Below, piece by piece: positions 1 through 6,753 of a stretch of DNA of 6,782 nucleotides. How positions within the stretch are numbered: the stretch's first letter is position 1; each line of letters begins with the position of its first letter. Source of the DNA: an uncultured Clostridia bacterium. Lineage in GTDB: Bacteria; Bacillota; Clostridia; Oscillospirales; Ruminococcaceae. Location: positions 1 through 6,782 of the forward strand of contig CAMTHN010000033.1 of NCBI GenBank assembly GCA_947072265.1, given 5' to 3'. The notes beneath the pieces were generated by a model. That model worked only from the letters and a program-made list of their open reading frames with translations. It did not search any database and was not told the DNA's origin. The position numbers and the translations under genes were made by a program.

Positions 1-1106
1 TTTCTGGATTATATTTTAGAAATTTAGAAAATATAAATTTATTTCCTTCAAAAAATATAAATATAATATATGGAGATAATGCAGTTGGAAAAACAAATAT
101 AATAGAATCAATATATATATGTTCTGGTTTTAAAAGTTTTAGAAACTGTATAGAACATGATATGATAATGTTTGATAAAGATTTTTTTAATATAAATATA
201 GAATTTAAAGATAAAGAAAGAATACAAAAAATAGAAATATTATTTGGAAAAAAAAAAGAATATACACTTAACTATGTTAAAAATAAAACTAGAAAAAATA
301 TTTTATCAAAATTTTTAACTGTGATTTTTTCACCAAATGATTTAGAATTATTTTCTCTTGGACCAAAAGAAAGACGAAAATTTTTAGATGAAGCAATAAT
401 AAAAGTTAAAAAAAGTTATTATATATATCTTAAAAAATATAATAAAATATTATCTCAAAGAAATGCATTAATAAAAGAATATAGAAAAAATATAATAGAT
501 AAAGAAAGTTTTGATATATGGGATATTGCTCTTTCTAAAATAGGTACAATTATTACGATTATTAGAAAAAGTTATATAGAAAAAATATCTATATATGCTA
601 AAAAAATTTATTTTGGAATTTCTCAAAATAAAGAAAATTTTGATATAAATTATATATCAACTATATTTAAAAATTATAAAGATATAAAAAATTATACACA
701 AGAAGATATTAATTTTTATTATTTAAGATTAAAACAAAGTTTTGAAAATGATATAAAGCAAGGCTATACAACAGTTGGAATACATAGAGATGATTTTGAT
801 GTTAAAATAGATAATCTATCAGTTAAAACATATGGATCTCAAGGACAAAAAAGAAGTTGTATAATATCTTTAAAAATGGGAGAAGCAGAAATTATAAATA
901 TAAAAACAGGAGAAAACCCAGTTATACTACTTGATGATGTTATGAGTGAACTTGATAAAAAAAGACAAAATTATATTTTAAATCATGTCAAAAATATGCA
1001 GGTTTTTATAACTTGTTGTGATATATTTAATACTATTGATTTAAATAAAGGAAAAATCTTTTATATAAAAAACGGAAATATAGAAAAAGAAGAAGATATT
1101 ATATAG
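1..1106 (+). CDS. recF: DNA replication/repair protein RecF, 5'-truncated by the window edge
   Basis: RecF is a cytoplasmic SMC-like ATPase that works with RecO and RecR to load RecA at single-strand gaps. The frame is open from base 3, giving 367 visible residues. RecF proteins are usually about 360-375 residues, so only roughly the first ten residues are missing; the ATG at 162 is internal, because typical RecF sequence including the P-loop lies upstream of it. Counting the first visible residue as 1, the Walker A motif GDNAVGKTN is at 24-32, GIHRDDF at 259-265, the ABC signature region YGSQGQKR at 277-284, and Walker B with D-loop ILLDDVMSELD at 308-318. The stretch between them includes the family-typical FSPNDLELFSLGPKERRKFL. 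All ATPase motifs look intact. The gene is extremely AT-rich, more so than gyrB and gyrA. It ends in TAG 13 bases before the remB start, consistent with the conserved dnaN-recF-gyrB order. Identity is near certain. Confidence 0.97.
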   Translation, partial: SGLYFRNLENINLFPSKNINIIYGDNAVGKTNIIESIYICSGFKSFRNCIEHDMIMFDKDFFNINIEFKDKERIQKIEILFGKKKEYTLNYVKNKTRKNILSKFLTVIFSPNDLELFSLGPKERRKFLDEAIIKVKKSYYIYLKKYNKILSQRNALIKEYRKNIIDKESFDIWDIALSKIGTIITIIRKSYIEKISIYAKKIYFGISQNKENFDINYISTIFKNYKDIKNYTQEDINFYYLRLKQSFENDIKQGYTTVGIHRDDFDVKIDNLSVKTYGSQGQKRSCIISLKMGEAEIINIKTGENPVILLDDVMSELDKKRQNYILNHVKNMQVFITCCDIFNTIDLNKGKIFYIKNGNIEKEEDII

Positions 1107-1109
1107 AAT

Positions 1110-1113
1110 GGAG
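1110..1113 (+). promoter_or_regulatory. Shine-Dalgarno site of remB
   Basis: GGAG lies 6 bases before the ATG at 1120. It supports that ATG as the real remB start and suggests that translation still initiates here although the frame breaks 15 codons later. Confidence 0.7.
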
Positions 1114-1119
1114 ATTATT

Positions 1120-1364
1120 ATGTATATTTTTTTAGGGGATGATATACTCATAAAAAAAAAGATGTAATAGGGTTTTTTGATCTAGAAAAATCCACTGTTG
1201 CACCAAAAACTAGAGATTTTTTAGTTATTTCAAATAAAAAAAATAATATAATAAATATTTCTCCTAAAGATCCAAAAACATTTATATTATGTAAAAATAA
1301 AAAAGTTTATATATCACATATATCCATATCAACATTAAAAAAAAGATTTGAACAAAATCTTTAG
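1120..1364 (+). pseudogene. remB: remB/YaaB-like DUF370 regulator, frame broken by one base in an A9 run
   Basis: The ATG frame at 1120 reads MYIFLGDDILIKKKM and stops at TAA 1165-1167. From base 1161 the -1 frame continues with DVIGFFDLEKSTVAPKTRDF and runs through a terminus ending STLKKRFEQNL to TAG at 1362-1364. Joining the frames in the A9 run (1152-1160) gives an 81-residue protein matching the RemB/DUF370 family throughout: an N-terminal MYIxLGDD, a D-(I/V)-(V/I)-G-(I/F)-F-D block exactly six residues after GDD, and a C-terminal S-T-L-K-K-R. B. subtilis RemB, from memory, is also about 81 residues. Position between recF and gyrB is the family's usual place. RemA/RemB-type proteins are small DNA-binding activators of biofilm matrix genes; the role here is inferred from family. 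As written the sequence does not encode the intact protein by standard reading. A missing A (sequencing or assembly error), transcriptional slippage, -1 ribosomal frameshifting and true decay are all possible. Codons on both sides of the break look well conserved, which argues against old decay. Confidence 0.85.
1155..1193 (+). promoter_or_regulatory. possible -1 frameshift element in remB (slippery heptamer plus hairpin)
   Basis: In the remB start frame, bases 1155-1161 read A AAA AAG, the heptamer used for -1 frameshifting in E. coli dnaX. After an 8-base spacer holding the 0-frame TAA stop, bases 1170-1177 can pair with 1186-1193: five A-U pairs, one G-U and two G-C, plus a possible extra wobble at 1178/1185 and a six-base loop. 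A purine stretch AGGGGA (1134-1139) lies 15 bases upstream of the heptamer; the dnaX stimulatory Shine-Dalgarno is closer, about 10 bases. The geometry fits a frameshift site, but the stem is AU-rich and weak. Any A10-to-A9 change in this codon context would create the same heptamer by chance, so this remains a hypothesis. Confidence 0.3.
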
Positions 1365-1380
1365 AGTTTTATAGAAATGT

Positions 1381-1385
1381 GGAGG
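1381..1385 (+). promoter_or_regulatory. Shine-Dalgarno site fixing the gyrB start
   Basis: GGAGG lies 8 bases before the ATG at 1394, near-ideal spacing. The in-frame GTG at 1379 overlaps this site and has no ribosome site of its own, so the start at 1394 is preferred. Confidence 0.9.
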
Positions 1386-1393
1386 CTTTAATA

Positions 1394-3325
1394 ATGGAAA
1401 ATAAACCAATACAACAAAATTATGATGAAAACCAGATACAGGTTTTAGAAGGCTTAGAAGCAGTTAGAAAAAGACCAGGAATGTATATTGGTTCTACAGG
1501 AAGCAAAGGTTTACATCATCTAGTTTATGAAATAGTAGACAACGCCATAGATGAAGCTCTTGCTGGATATTGTAAAGAAATTTTAATAGAAATGTTGCCA
1601 GATAATATAATTCGTATTATGGATGATGGAAGAGGAATTCCTATTGGTATACATAAAAAAGAAGGAATTTCTGCGGCTACAGTTGTTTTTACAGTCCTTC
1701 ATGCAGGAGGAAAATTTGGAGGAGATGGATACAAAGTTTCTGGAGGACTTCATGGAGTTGGCGCATCCGTTGTAAATGCACTTAGTGAATGGCTAGAAGT
1801 TAGAGTTTATAATGGAGAGAATGAGTATTATCAAAAGTTTGAAAGAGGAGAATATTCAGAAATTTTAAAACCTATAGGAAAAACAGATAAAACAGGAACA
1901 GAGGTTACATTTAAACCAGACAAAGAAATATTTAGCGAGATAAATTTTGAATATGAAATTTTATTAACAAGACTTAGAGAGCAAGCATTTTTGAATGCAG
2001 GAATTATAATAAATATAAAAGATACTAGAGAAGAGGAAATAAAAGAAGAAAGACTTTGCTATACAGGTGGAATAAAATCTTTTGTAGAATATATACATAC
2101 AAAAAAACAACTAGAGATTGTTCATCCAGAAGTTATATATTTAAAATCAGAACAAAATGAAAAAATTATAGAAATAGCACTTCAATATAATGAAAGCTAT
2201 AATGACGTAATATTATCTTTTGCAAATAATATTCATACAATAGAAGGCGGAACTCATGAAACTGGATTTAAAACATCTTTAACTAGAGTTTTAAATGATT
2301 ATGCAAGAAAAAATAATATATTAAAAGATAGCGAAAAAAACTTTTCTGGAGAAGATGTTAGAGAAGGTTTAACAGCTATAATAAGTGTTAAATTAACCGA
2401 ATGTGAATTTGAAGGACAAACAAAATCAAAATTAGGCAATCCAGAAGTTAGAGCTTTTGTAGAAGGAATGATTGGAGAACATTTTTCCAATTTTCTTGAA
2501 GAAAATCCATCAGTAGCAAAAAAAATATTTGAAAAAGCACTTAGTGCACAGAGGGCAAGAGAAGCAGCGAAAAAAGCAAGAGATTTAACAAGACGGAAAT
2601 CTGCTTTAGAATCAGGAAGTCTTCCAGGAAAACTTGCAGATTGTTCGGAAAGAGATCCAGAATTTACAGAGATTTATATAGTCGAAGGAGACTCTGCGGG
2701 GGGATCTGCAAAATCAGGAAGAGATAGAAGATTTCAAGCAATTTTGCCATTATGGGGAAAGATGCTAAATGTAGAGAAAGCAAGACTAGAAAAAGTTTAT
2801 GGAAATGAAAAACTTATCCCAGTTGTAACAGCCTTGGGATGTGGAATAGGATCAGATATAGATTTATCAAAAATTAGATATGGAAAAGTTATAATTATGG
2901 CGGATGCTGATGTTGATGGAAGTCATATTAGAACTTTATTATTGACATTTTTCTTTAGATTTATGAAACCATTAGTTGAAAAAGGACATATATATATAGC
3001 ACAACCTCCGTTATATAAAATATCTAGGGGAAAACAATCTAGCTATGCTTTTGATGATCAAGAGAGAGATATTCATATAAATAGAATTTCTGAAGAAGGA
3101 AGATATAAAGTTGATATTCAAAGATATAAAGGTTTGGGAGAGATGAATCCAGATCAACTTTGGGATACGACTATGAATCCAGAAAACAGAACAATTGTAA
3201 AAGTTGAGATGGATGATGTAAATAAGGCAGACGAAATTTTTACAATTCTTATGGGAGACAAGGTTGCTCCTAGAAGAGAATTTATAGAATTAAATGCAAA
3301 ATATGTTAAAAATTTGGATGTATAA
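1394..3325 (+). CDS. gyrB: DNA gyrase subunit B
   Basis: This is the ATPase subunit of DNA gyrase, which with GyrA forms the A2B2 enzyme that negatively supercoils DNA in the cytoplasm. From ATG 1394 the protein has 643 residues, the normal size for a Firmicute GyrB without the long Gram-negative insert. The GHKL ATPase domain shows E46 and N50 in EIVDN (E. coli E42, N46), DDGRGIP at 77-83 and the GGLHGVG nucleotide-binding loop. The QTK loop has Q342 and K344. The TOPRIM domain holds E431 in EGDSAGG and the metal-binding aspartates in DADVDGSH (D504, D506, D508), followed by QRYKGLGEMNPDQLW near the C-terminus. All catalytic residues are present. Trp454 in PLWGK occupies the position of E. 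coli Lys447 and S. aureus Arg458 in the quinolone pocket. An in-frame GTG five codons upstream lies in the Shine-Dalgarno site and is unlikely to be used. The gene ends 5 bases before the YcxB-like gene. Confidence 0.99.
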   Translation: MENKPIQQNYDENQIQVLEGLEAVRKRPGMYIGSTGSKGLHHLVYEIVDNAIDEALAGYCKEILIEMLPDNIIRIMDDGRGIPIGIHKKEGISAATVVFTVLHAGGKFGGDGYKVSGGLHGVGASVVNALSEWLEVRVYNGENEYYQKFERGEYSEILKPIGKTDKTGTEVTFKPDKEIFSEINFEYEILLTRLREQAFLNAGIIINIKDTREEEIKEERLCYTGGIKSFVEYIHTKKQLEIVHPEVIYLKSEQNEKIIEIALQYNESYNDVILSFANNIHTIEGGTHETGFKTSLTRVLNDYARKNNILKDSEKNFSGEDVREGLTAIISVKLTECEFEGQTKSKLGNPEVRAFVEGMIGEHFSNFLEENPSVAKKIFEKALSAQRAREAAKKARDLTRRKSALESGSLPGKLADCSERDPEFTEIYIVEGDSAGGSAKSGRDRRFQAILPLWGKMLNVEKARLEKVYGNEKLIPVVTALGCGIGSDIDLSKIRYGKVIIMADADVDGSHIRTLLLTFFFRFMKPLVEKGHIYIAQPPLYKISRGKQSSYAFDDQERDIHINRISEEGRYKVDIQRYKGLGEMNPDQLWDTTMNPENRTIVKVEMDDVNKADEIFTILMGDKVAPRREFIELNAKYVKNLDV

Positions 3326-3330
3326 ATTAT

Positions 3331-3834
3331 ATGAAGGATATAAATATAAAATATAATTTAAGAGAAGAAGAAGTTTTTTCTGCACTTTATATAATACAAA
3401 AATATTTTATCTATAAAAAAAAGAAGATTCAATCAATAATCATAGCTATTATAAGTATTGGTTTTATTTTTATAAAAATTCCTAATAGTGTAAATATATT
3501 TTTATTTTATCTAGGAATTTTATCTATATTTCTTATATGGTATACAATGCATACAAAGATAAAAAGAATATCAAAAGGAATAGCAATGGTTGAAGATGAA
3601 TTTATTATATCTTTACAAAAAATAGGAATTATTATTGGAGAAGGAAAATATAAAAAAATATTATCCTATTCTGATAAAAATTTATTTATTTTTGTAGACA
3701 TAGAAAAATTTGTTATTTCTAATAATAGAGAAGAAATATTTATAATTCCTAAGAGATGTATATGTAAAGAACAAGAAGAAAAATTAGAAGATATATTTAA
3801 TAATAAAATTAAAAATAGATTTATAAAATTCTAA
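3331..3834 (+). CDS. small two-helix membrane protein, probable YcxB-like family
   Basis: The 167-residue product has a charged N-terminal segment (1-33), two hydrophobic segments predicted to cross the membrane (about 34-50 and 54-72), a basic stretch (75-83: TKIKRISKG), and a soluble C-terminal half ending in an acidic/basic helix. The C-terminal half contains FVISNNREEIFIIPKRC at about 127-143; the F-x-I-I-P-K-R signature after a short beta-rich region is typical of YcxB-like proteins, as is the overall layout of two helices followed by a small cytoplasmic domain. That family has no well-defined molecular function, so none is assigned. The start is 5 bases after the gyrB stop with only a weak GGAT (3316-3319) upstream, which suggests translational coupling to gyrB. 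The stop is 3 bases before the gyrA Shine-Dalgarno. Its place inside the gyrB-gyrA pair implies co-transcription with gyrase. I am sure it is a gene and moderately sure of the family. Confidence 0.75.
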   Translation: MKDINIKYNLREEEVFSALYIIQKYFIYKKKKIQSIIIAIISIGFIFIKIPNSVNIFLFYLGILSIFLIWYTMHTKIKRISKGIAMVEDEFIISLQKIGIIIGEGKYKKILSYSDKNLFIFVDIEKFVISNNREEIFIIPKRCICKEQEEKLEDIFNNKIKNRFIKF

Positions 3835-3837
3835 AAA

Positions 3838-3843
3838 GAGGTG
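3838..3843 (+). promoter_or_regulatory. Shine-Dalgarno site fixing the gyrA start at a TTG
   Basis: GAGGTG lies 9 bases before TTG 3853. The in-frame GTG at 3841 is part of this site, so it cannot be the start that the site serves. The next in-frame ATG, at 3901, would remove the conserved residues before MKKSYLDYSMSVI and has no good site. Confidence 0.8.
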
Positions 3844-3852
3844 TGGATAATA

Positions 3853-6363
3853 TTGTATAACGATGGAACAAAGATAATACCTATTACTATAGAAGCAGAG
3901 ATGAAAAAATCCTATCTAGACTATTCTATGTCTGTAATAGTGGGAAGAGCTTTGCCAGATGTTAGAGACGGATTAAAGCCTGTTCATAGAAGAATTCTAT
4001 ATACTTTATATGAAAATGGTCTTGGTCCAGATAAAGCTTATAGAAAGTGTGCAGATACTGTAGGATCTGTTTTAGGAAGATATCACCCACATGGAGATGG
4101 ATCTGTGTATGACGCCCTTGTAAGGATGGCACAGAGCTTTTCTTTAAGATATCCACTTATAGATGGTCATGGAAACTTTGGATCGATAGATGGGGATCCT
4201 GCGGCTGCATATAGATATACAGAATCTAGAATGAGCAGAATATCCACAAAACTTTTAACAGATATAGATAAAGAAACGGTAACATTTATATCAAACTATG
4301 ATGATAGATTAAAAGAACCATCTGTACTTCCATCTAGATTTCCAAATTTATTGGTAAATGGATCAAACGGAATAGCGGTAGGGATGGCGACAAATATTCC
4401 ACCACATAATCTAAAAGAAGTTATAAACTGTATATGTCATGTAATTGACAATGGTGATTGTGATATAGAAGGTTTAATGGAATTTATAAAAGGTCCAGAT
4501 TTTCCAACAGGCGGAATAATTATGGGATATAGTGGAATCCGAAGTGCTTATGCCACAGGAAGAGGAAAGATAACACTTAGGGCAAAAACAGATATAGAAG
4601 ATATGCCAAATGGAAAATCTAAAATAATTGTTACAGAGATTCCATATATGGTAAATAAATCTAGACTTTTAGAAAATATAGCAAATCTTGTTAAAAACAA
4701 AAGAATAGAAGGAATATCCGATCTTAGAGATGAATCTGATAGAGATGGACTAAGAATTGTGATAGAACTTAAAAGAGATGCAAATCCACAGGTTGTATTA
4801 AATCGTCTATTTTCATATAGTTCACTTCAGGAAACAGTAGGGGTAATTCTTTTAGCTCTAGTTAATGGAGAGCCAAAAGTTTTAACTTTAATGGAAATTA
4901 TAAATCACTATATAAGTTTTCAAGAAATTATTATAAGAAAAAGAACAGAATATGATTTAAGAAGAGCAAAAGAAAGAGCACATATATTAAATGGTCTAAA
5001 AATTGCTTTAGATTTTATAGAAGAGATTATAAAAATTCTTAGAGCTTCTAAAAATATTCAAGAGGGTAAACAACAATTAATAGATAATTTTGATTTAGAT
5101 GATATACAGGCTACAGCAATAGTTCAGATGAGATTAGGACAACTTACAGGTTTAGAAAGAAAGAAGATAGAAGAAGAATTATTAGAACTTTTAAAAAAGA
5201 TAGAAGAACTTGAAGAAATATTAGCAAATAAACATATTATATTAGAAATAATTAAGACAGAACTTATAGAAATTAGAGATAAACATAATGATGAAAGAAG
5301 AACGAGTATAGAATTTGTAACTGGAGAGATGGATATAGAAGATTTAATTCCAGTTGAAGATTGTATAATAACACTTACACATTATGGATATATAAAAAGA
5401 CTTTCTAGTGATACATATAAACTACAAAAAAGAGGGGGAAGAGGAATCTCTGCAATGAAACAGAGAGAAGAAGATTTTGTAGAAAAACTTTTTATTGCTT
5501 CCACCCATGATAATATATTATTTATAACAAATCAGGGAAAGATGTATAGACAAAAAGGTTATGAAATTCCAGTAGGAAGTAGAATAGCAAAAGGTATAAA
5601 TATAATAAATCTTTTAGAATTTGATAACGAAGAAAAGGTAACATCTATTATAAAAACATCTGATTTTGAAATAGGAAAATATTTAACAATGGTTACAAAA
5701 AAAGGAATTATAAAAAGAACTGAACTTAACTCATATAAAAATGCGAGAAAAAAAGGGTTAATAGCAATAAATCTCCAAGAAGGAGATGAGTTAGTAGCAA
5801 CCATTTTGACAGAAGGAAAAAGTGAACTTTTGATAGCTACAAGAAATGGATTTTCTATAAGAATAGATGAGAATCAAGCAAGACCATTATCAAGATCTTC
5901 CCAAGGAGTTAGAGGGATAAAGTTGCATAATGAAGACTATGTAGTTGGAGTTTCTTGTATATATGAAGATTCAAGTGTTGTAACTATTACAGAAAATGGA
6001 CAGGGAAGAAGAACTAATGCGGAAGAATATAAAATACAGTCTAGAGGTGGTTATGGAAAGATAAATTATAAAGTTAATGATATTAAAGGCTATGTATGTA
6101 GCGTAAAAGTGGTTGATCAACAAGAAGAACTAATTCTTATTTCAAATGATGGTATTATAATTAGAATAAAAGTTACTGATATAAATTGTATGTCTAGATA
6201 CGCATCTGGAGTTAGGGTTATGAAATTGTCTGACAATGATAAGGTAGTTACATTTGCACAGGTGGATCCAATAGATGAAGAAGAAATTGATGATATTATT
6301 AATCTATTAGATAAAGAAGAAATCGATGATATTATATCAACAGATGAAGAAGAAATAAGCTAA
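3853..6363 (+). CDS. gyrA: DNA gyrase subunit A
   Basis: GyrA is the DNA-cleaving and DNA-wrapping subunit of gyrase. From TTG 3853 it has 836 residues. The N-terminal part shows SYLDYSMSVIVGRALPDVRD, the winged-helix region with the quinolone-resistance segment YHPHGDGSVYD (Gly83 and Asp87, same numbers as E. coli), and catalytic Tyr122 in AAAYRYTE. A charged coiled-coil/tower region follows at roughly 330-500. The GyrA box QKRGGRG is at 525-531, which separates gyrase from topoisomerase IV ParC. Six beta-pinwheel blades follow, each with a strand such as LFITNQGKMYRQ, TMVTKKGIIKRT, LIATRNGFSIRI, VTITENGQGRRT or ILISNDGIIIRI. The last about 30 residues form an acidic tail with a repeated EEIDDII. 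An in-frame GTG at 3841 would add MWII but sits inside the ribosome site. The gene ends with tandem TAA TAA that forms the base of a terminator. It is the last gene of the inferred operon. Confidence 0.99.
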   Translation: MYNDGTKIIPITIEAEMKKSYLDYSMSVIVGRALPDVRDGLKPVHRRILYTLYENGLGPDKAYRKCADTVGSVLGRYHPHGDGSVYDALVRMAQSFSLRYPLIDGHGNFGSIDGDPAAAYRYTESRMSRISTKLLTDIDKETVTFISNYDDRLKEPSVLPSRFPNLLVNGSNGIAVGMATNIPPHNLKEVINCICHVIDNGDCDIEGLMEFIKGPDFPTGGIIMGYSGIRSAYATGRGKITLRAKTDIEDMPNGKSKIIVTEIPYMVNKSRLLENIANLVKNKRIEGISDLRDESDRDGLRIVIELKRDANPQVVLNRLFSYSSLQETVGVILLALVNGEPKVLTLMEIINHYISFQEIIIRKRTEYDLRRAKERAHILNGLKIALDFIEEIIKILRASKNIQEGKQQLIDNFDLDDIQATAIVQMRLGQLTGLERKKIEEELLELLKKIEELEEILANKHIILEIIKTELIEIRDKHNDERRTSIEFVTGEMDIEDLIPVEDCIITLTHYGYIKRLSSDTYKLQKRGGRGISAMKQREEDFVEKLFIASTHDNILFITNQGKMYRQKGYEIPVGSRIAKGINIINLLEFDNEEKVTSIIKTSDFEIGKYLTMVTKKGIIKRTELNSYKNARKKGLIAINLQEGDELVATILTEGKSELLIATRNGFSIRIDENQARPLSRSSQGVRGIKLHNEDYVVGVSCIYEDSSVVTITENGQGRRTNAEEYKIQSRGGYGKINYKVNDIKGYVCSVKVVDQQEELILISNDGIIIRIKVTDINCMSRYASGVRVMKLSDNDKVVTFAQVDPIDEEEIDDIINLLDKEEIDDIISTDEEEIS
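6280..6354 (+). repeat. 36-base imperfect repeat coding the acidic GyrA tail
   Basis: Bases 6280-6300 and 6316-6336 both encode EEIDDII, differing in two third-codon positions (ATT/ATC and ATT/ATA), with a 36-base (12-residue) period. A third partial copy, DEEE, is at 6343-6354. This looks like a small tandem duplication that lengthened the acidic tail. Confidence 0.6.
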
Positions 6364-6404
6364 TAAAAAACCCTAGCTATATAATTAGCTAGGGTTTTTT
6401 ATTA
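6361..6404 (+). terminator. strong intrinsic terminator after gyrA, possibly bidirectional
   Basis: CCCTAGCTA (6371-6379) pairs perfectly with TAGCTAGGG (6386-6394) around the loop TATAAT (6380-6385). The stem is flanked by six A (6365-6370) that pair with six T (6395-6400), and can extend to 6361-6404 through TAAT/ATTA, about 19 pairs in all and including the gyrA stop codons. The T run on each strand after the GC-rich stem means it can stop transcription from both directions, which suits the convergent frame on the minus strand. Confidence 0.94.
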
Positions 6405-6753
6405 CATATTTAAAAATATTTTTAGTTAAATTAGACATATATATGGATATATAGGGAAGTGTAAAAAATGATGGAATTATAAAAAAAGAAAGTATTATAA
6501 AAGGAAAAATTTTTAGTGTTGAAAAAAATATATTTAATCTATAAATATTTGATATATTTTTAGAAATTAAATAGATATTTTTTATAGAAATATCTTCATT
6601 AGATATAAACAAAAATGTGTTGATGATATCTCGTTGAAGAAAGTATAGGCTAAATAAAATAGAAATACAAAAATATAAAGGAATAAAAACTGGAATTATT
6701 TTAGTATAAATATTATTTATAAAATAATATTTATTAAAAAAAGAATTAATGTT
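6385..6753 (-). CDS. hypothetical membrane protein, convergent to gyrA; 5' end unresolved
   Basis: I do not recognise this protein. The minus-strand frame is open for about 122 codons, from just after an in-frame TAA (6756-6754) to a TAA at 6387-6385. With roughly 80% A+T and random sequence, about one codon in ten would be a stop, so such a run is very unlikely by chance. The product has two clear hydrophobic segments: PVFIPLYFCISILFSLYFL (about 6680-6620) and a second containing IFPFIILSFFIIP followed by LPYISIYM, with a polar stretch between containing SNEDISIKN. It ends IKNPS inside the gyrA terminator. No ATG or GTG start exists before the internal MSNL; the only NTG start is a TTG at 6612 inside the conserved-looking stretch, and an ATT at 6750 follows an AAAGG-like site. 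A second frame, open from 6782 to 6720, would join it if one T were gained in the T7 run (6742-6736). The gene may therefore extend beyond the window and be frameshifted here. Confidence 0.45.
   Translation of the reverse strand, partial: NINSFFNKYYFINNIYTKIIPVFIPLYFCISILFSLYFLQRDIINTFLFISNEDISIKNIYLISKNISNIYRLNIFFSTLKIFPFIILSFFIIPSFFTLPYISIYMSNLTKNIFKYVIKNPS

Noticed and set aside
60..130. Runs of AT dinucleotide repeats as origin or DnaA elements
   Set aside because: They are coding sequence of recF explained by Ile/Tyr codons, and no DnaA boxes are seen.
162..1106. recF starting at ATG 162
   Set aside because: The same frame upstream encodes the Walker A P-loop and typical RecF N-terminal sequence, so this Met is internal.
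2299..2490. Minus-strand open frames inside gyrB (2299-2490) and gyrA (3962-4156, 5559-5804)
   Set aside because: They lie antisense to strongly conserved gyrase coding sequence, have no ribosome sites and no recognisable protein features; they are by-products of codon use.
6619..6648. Possible plus-strand promoter TTGATG ... TATAGG
   Set aside because: The -10 is poor, the spacing is only approximate, no plus-strand gene follows, and such matches are frequent in AT-rich DNA.
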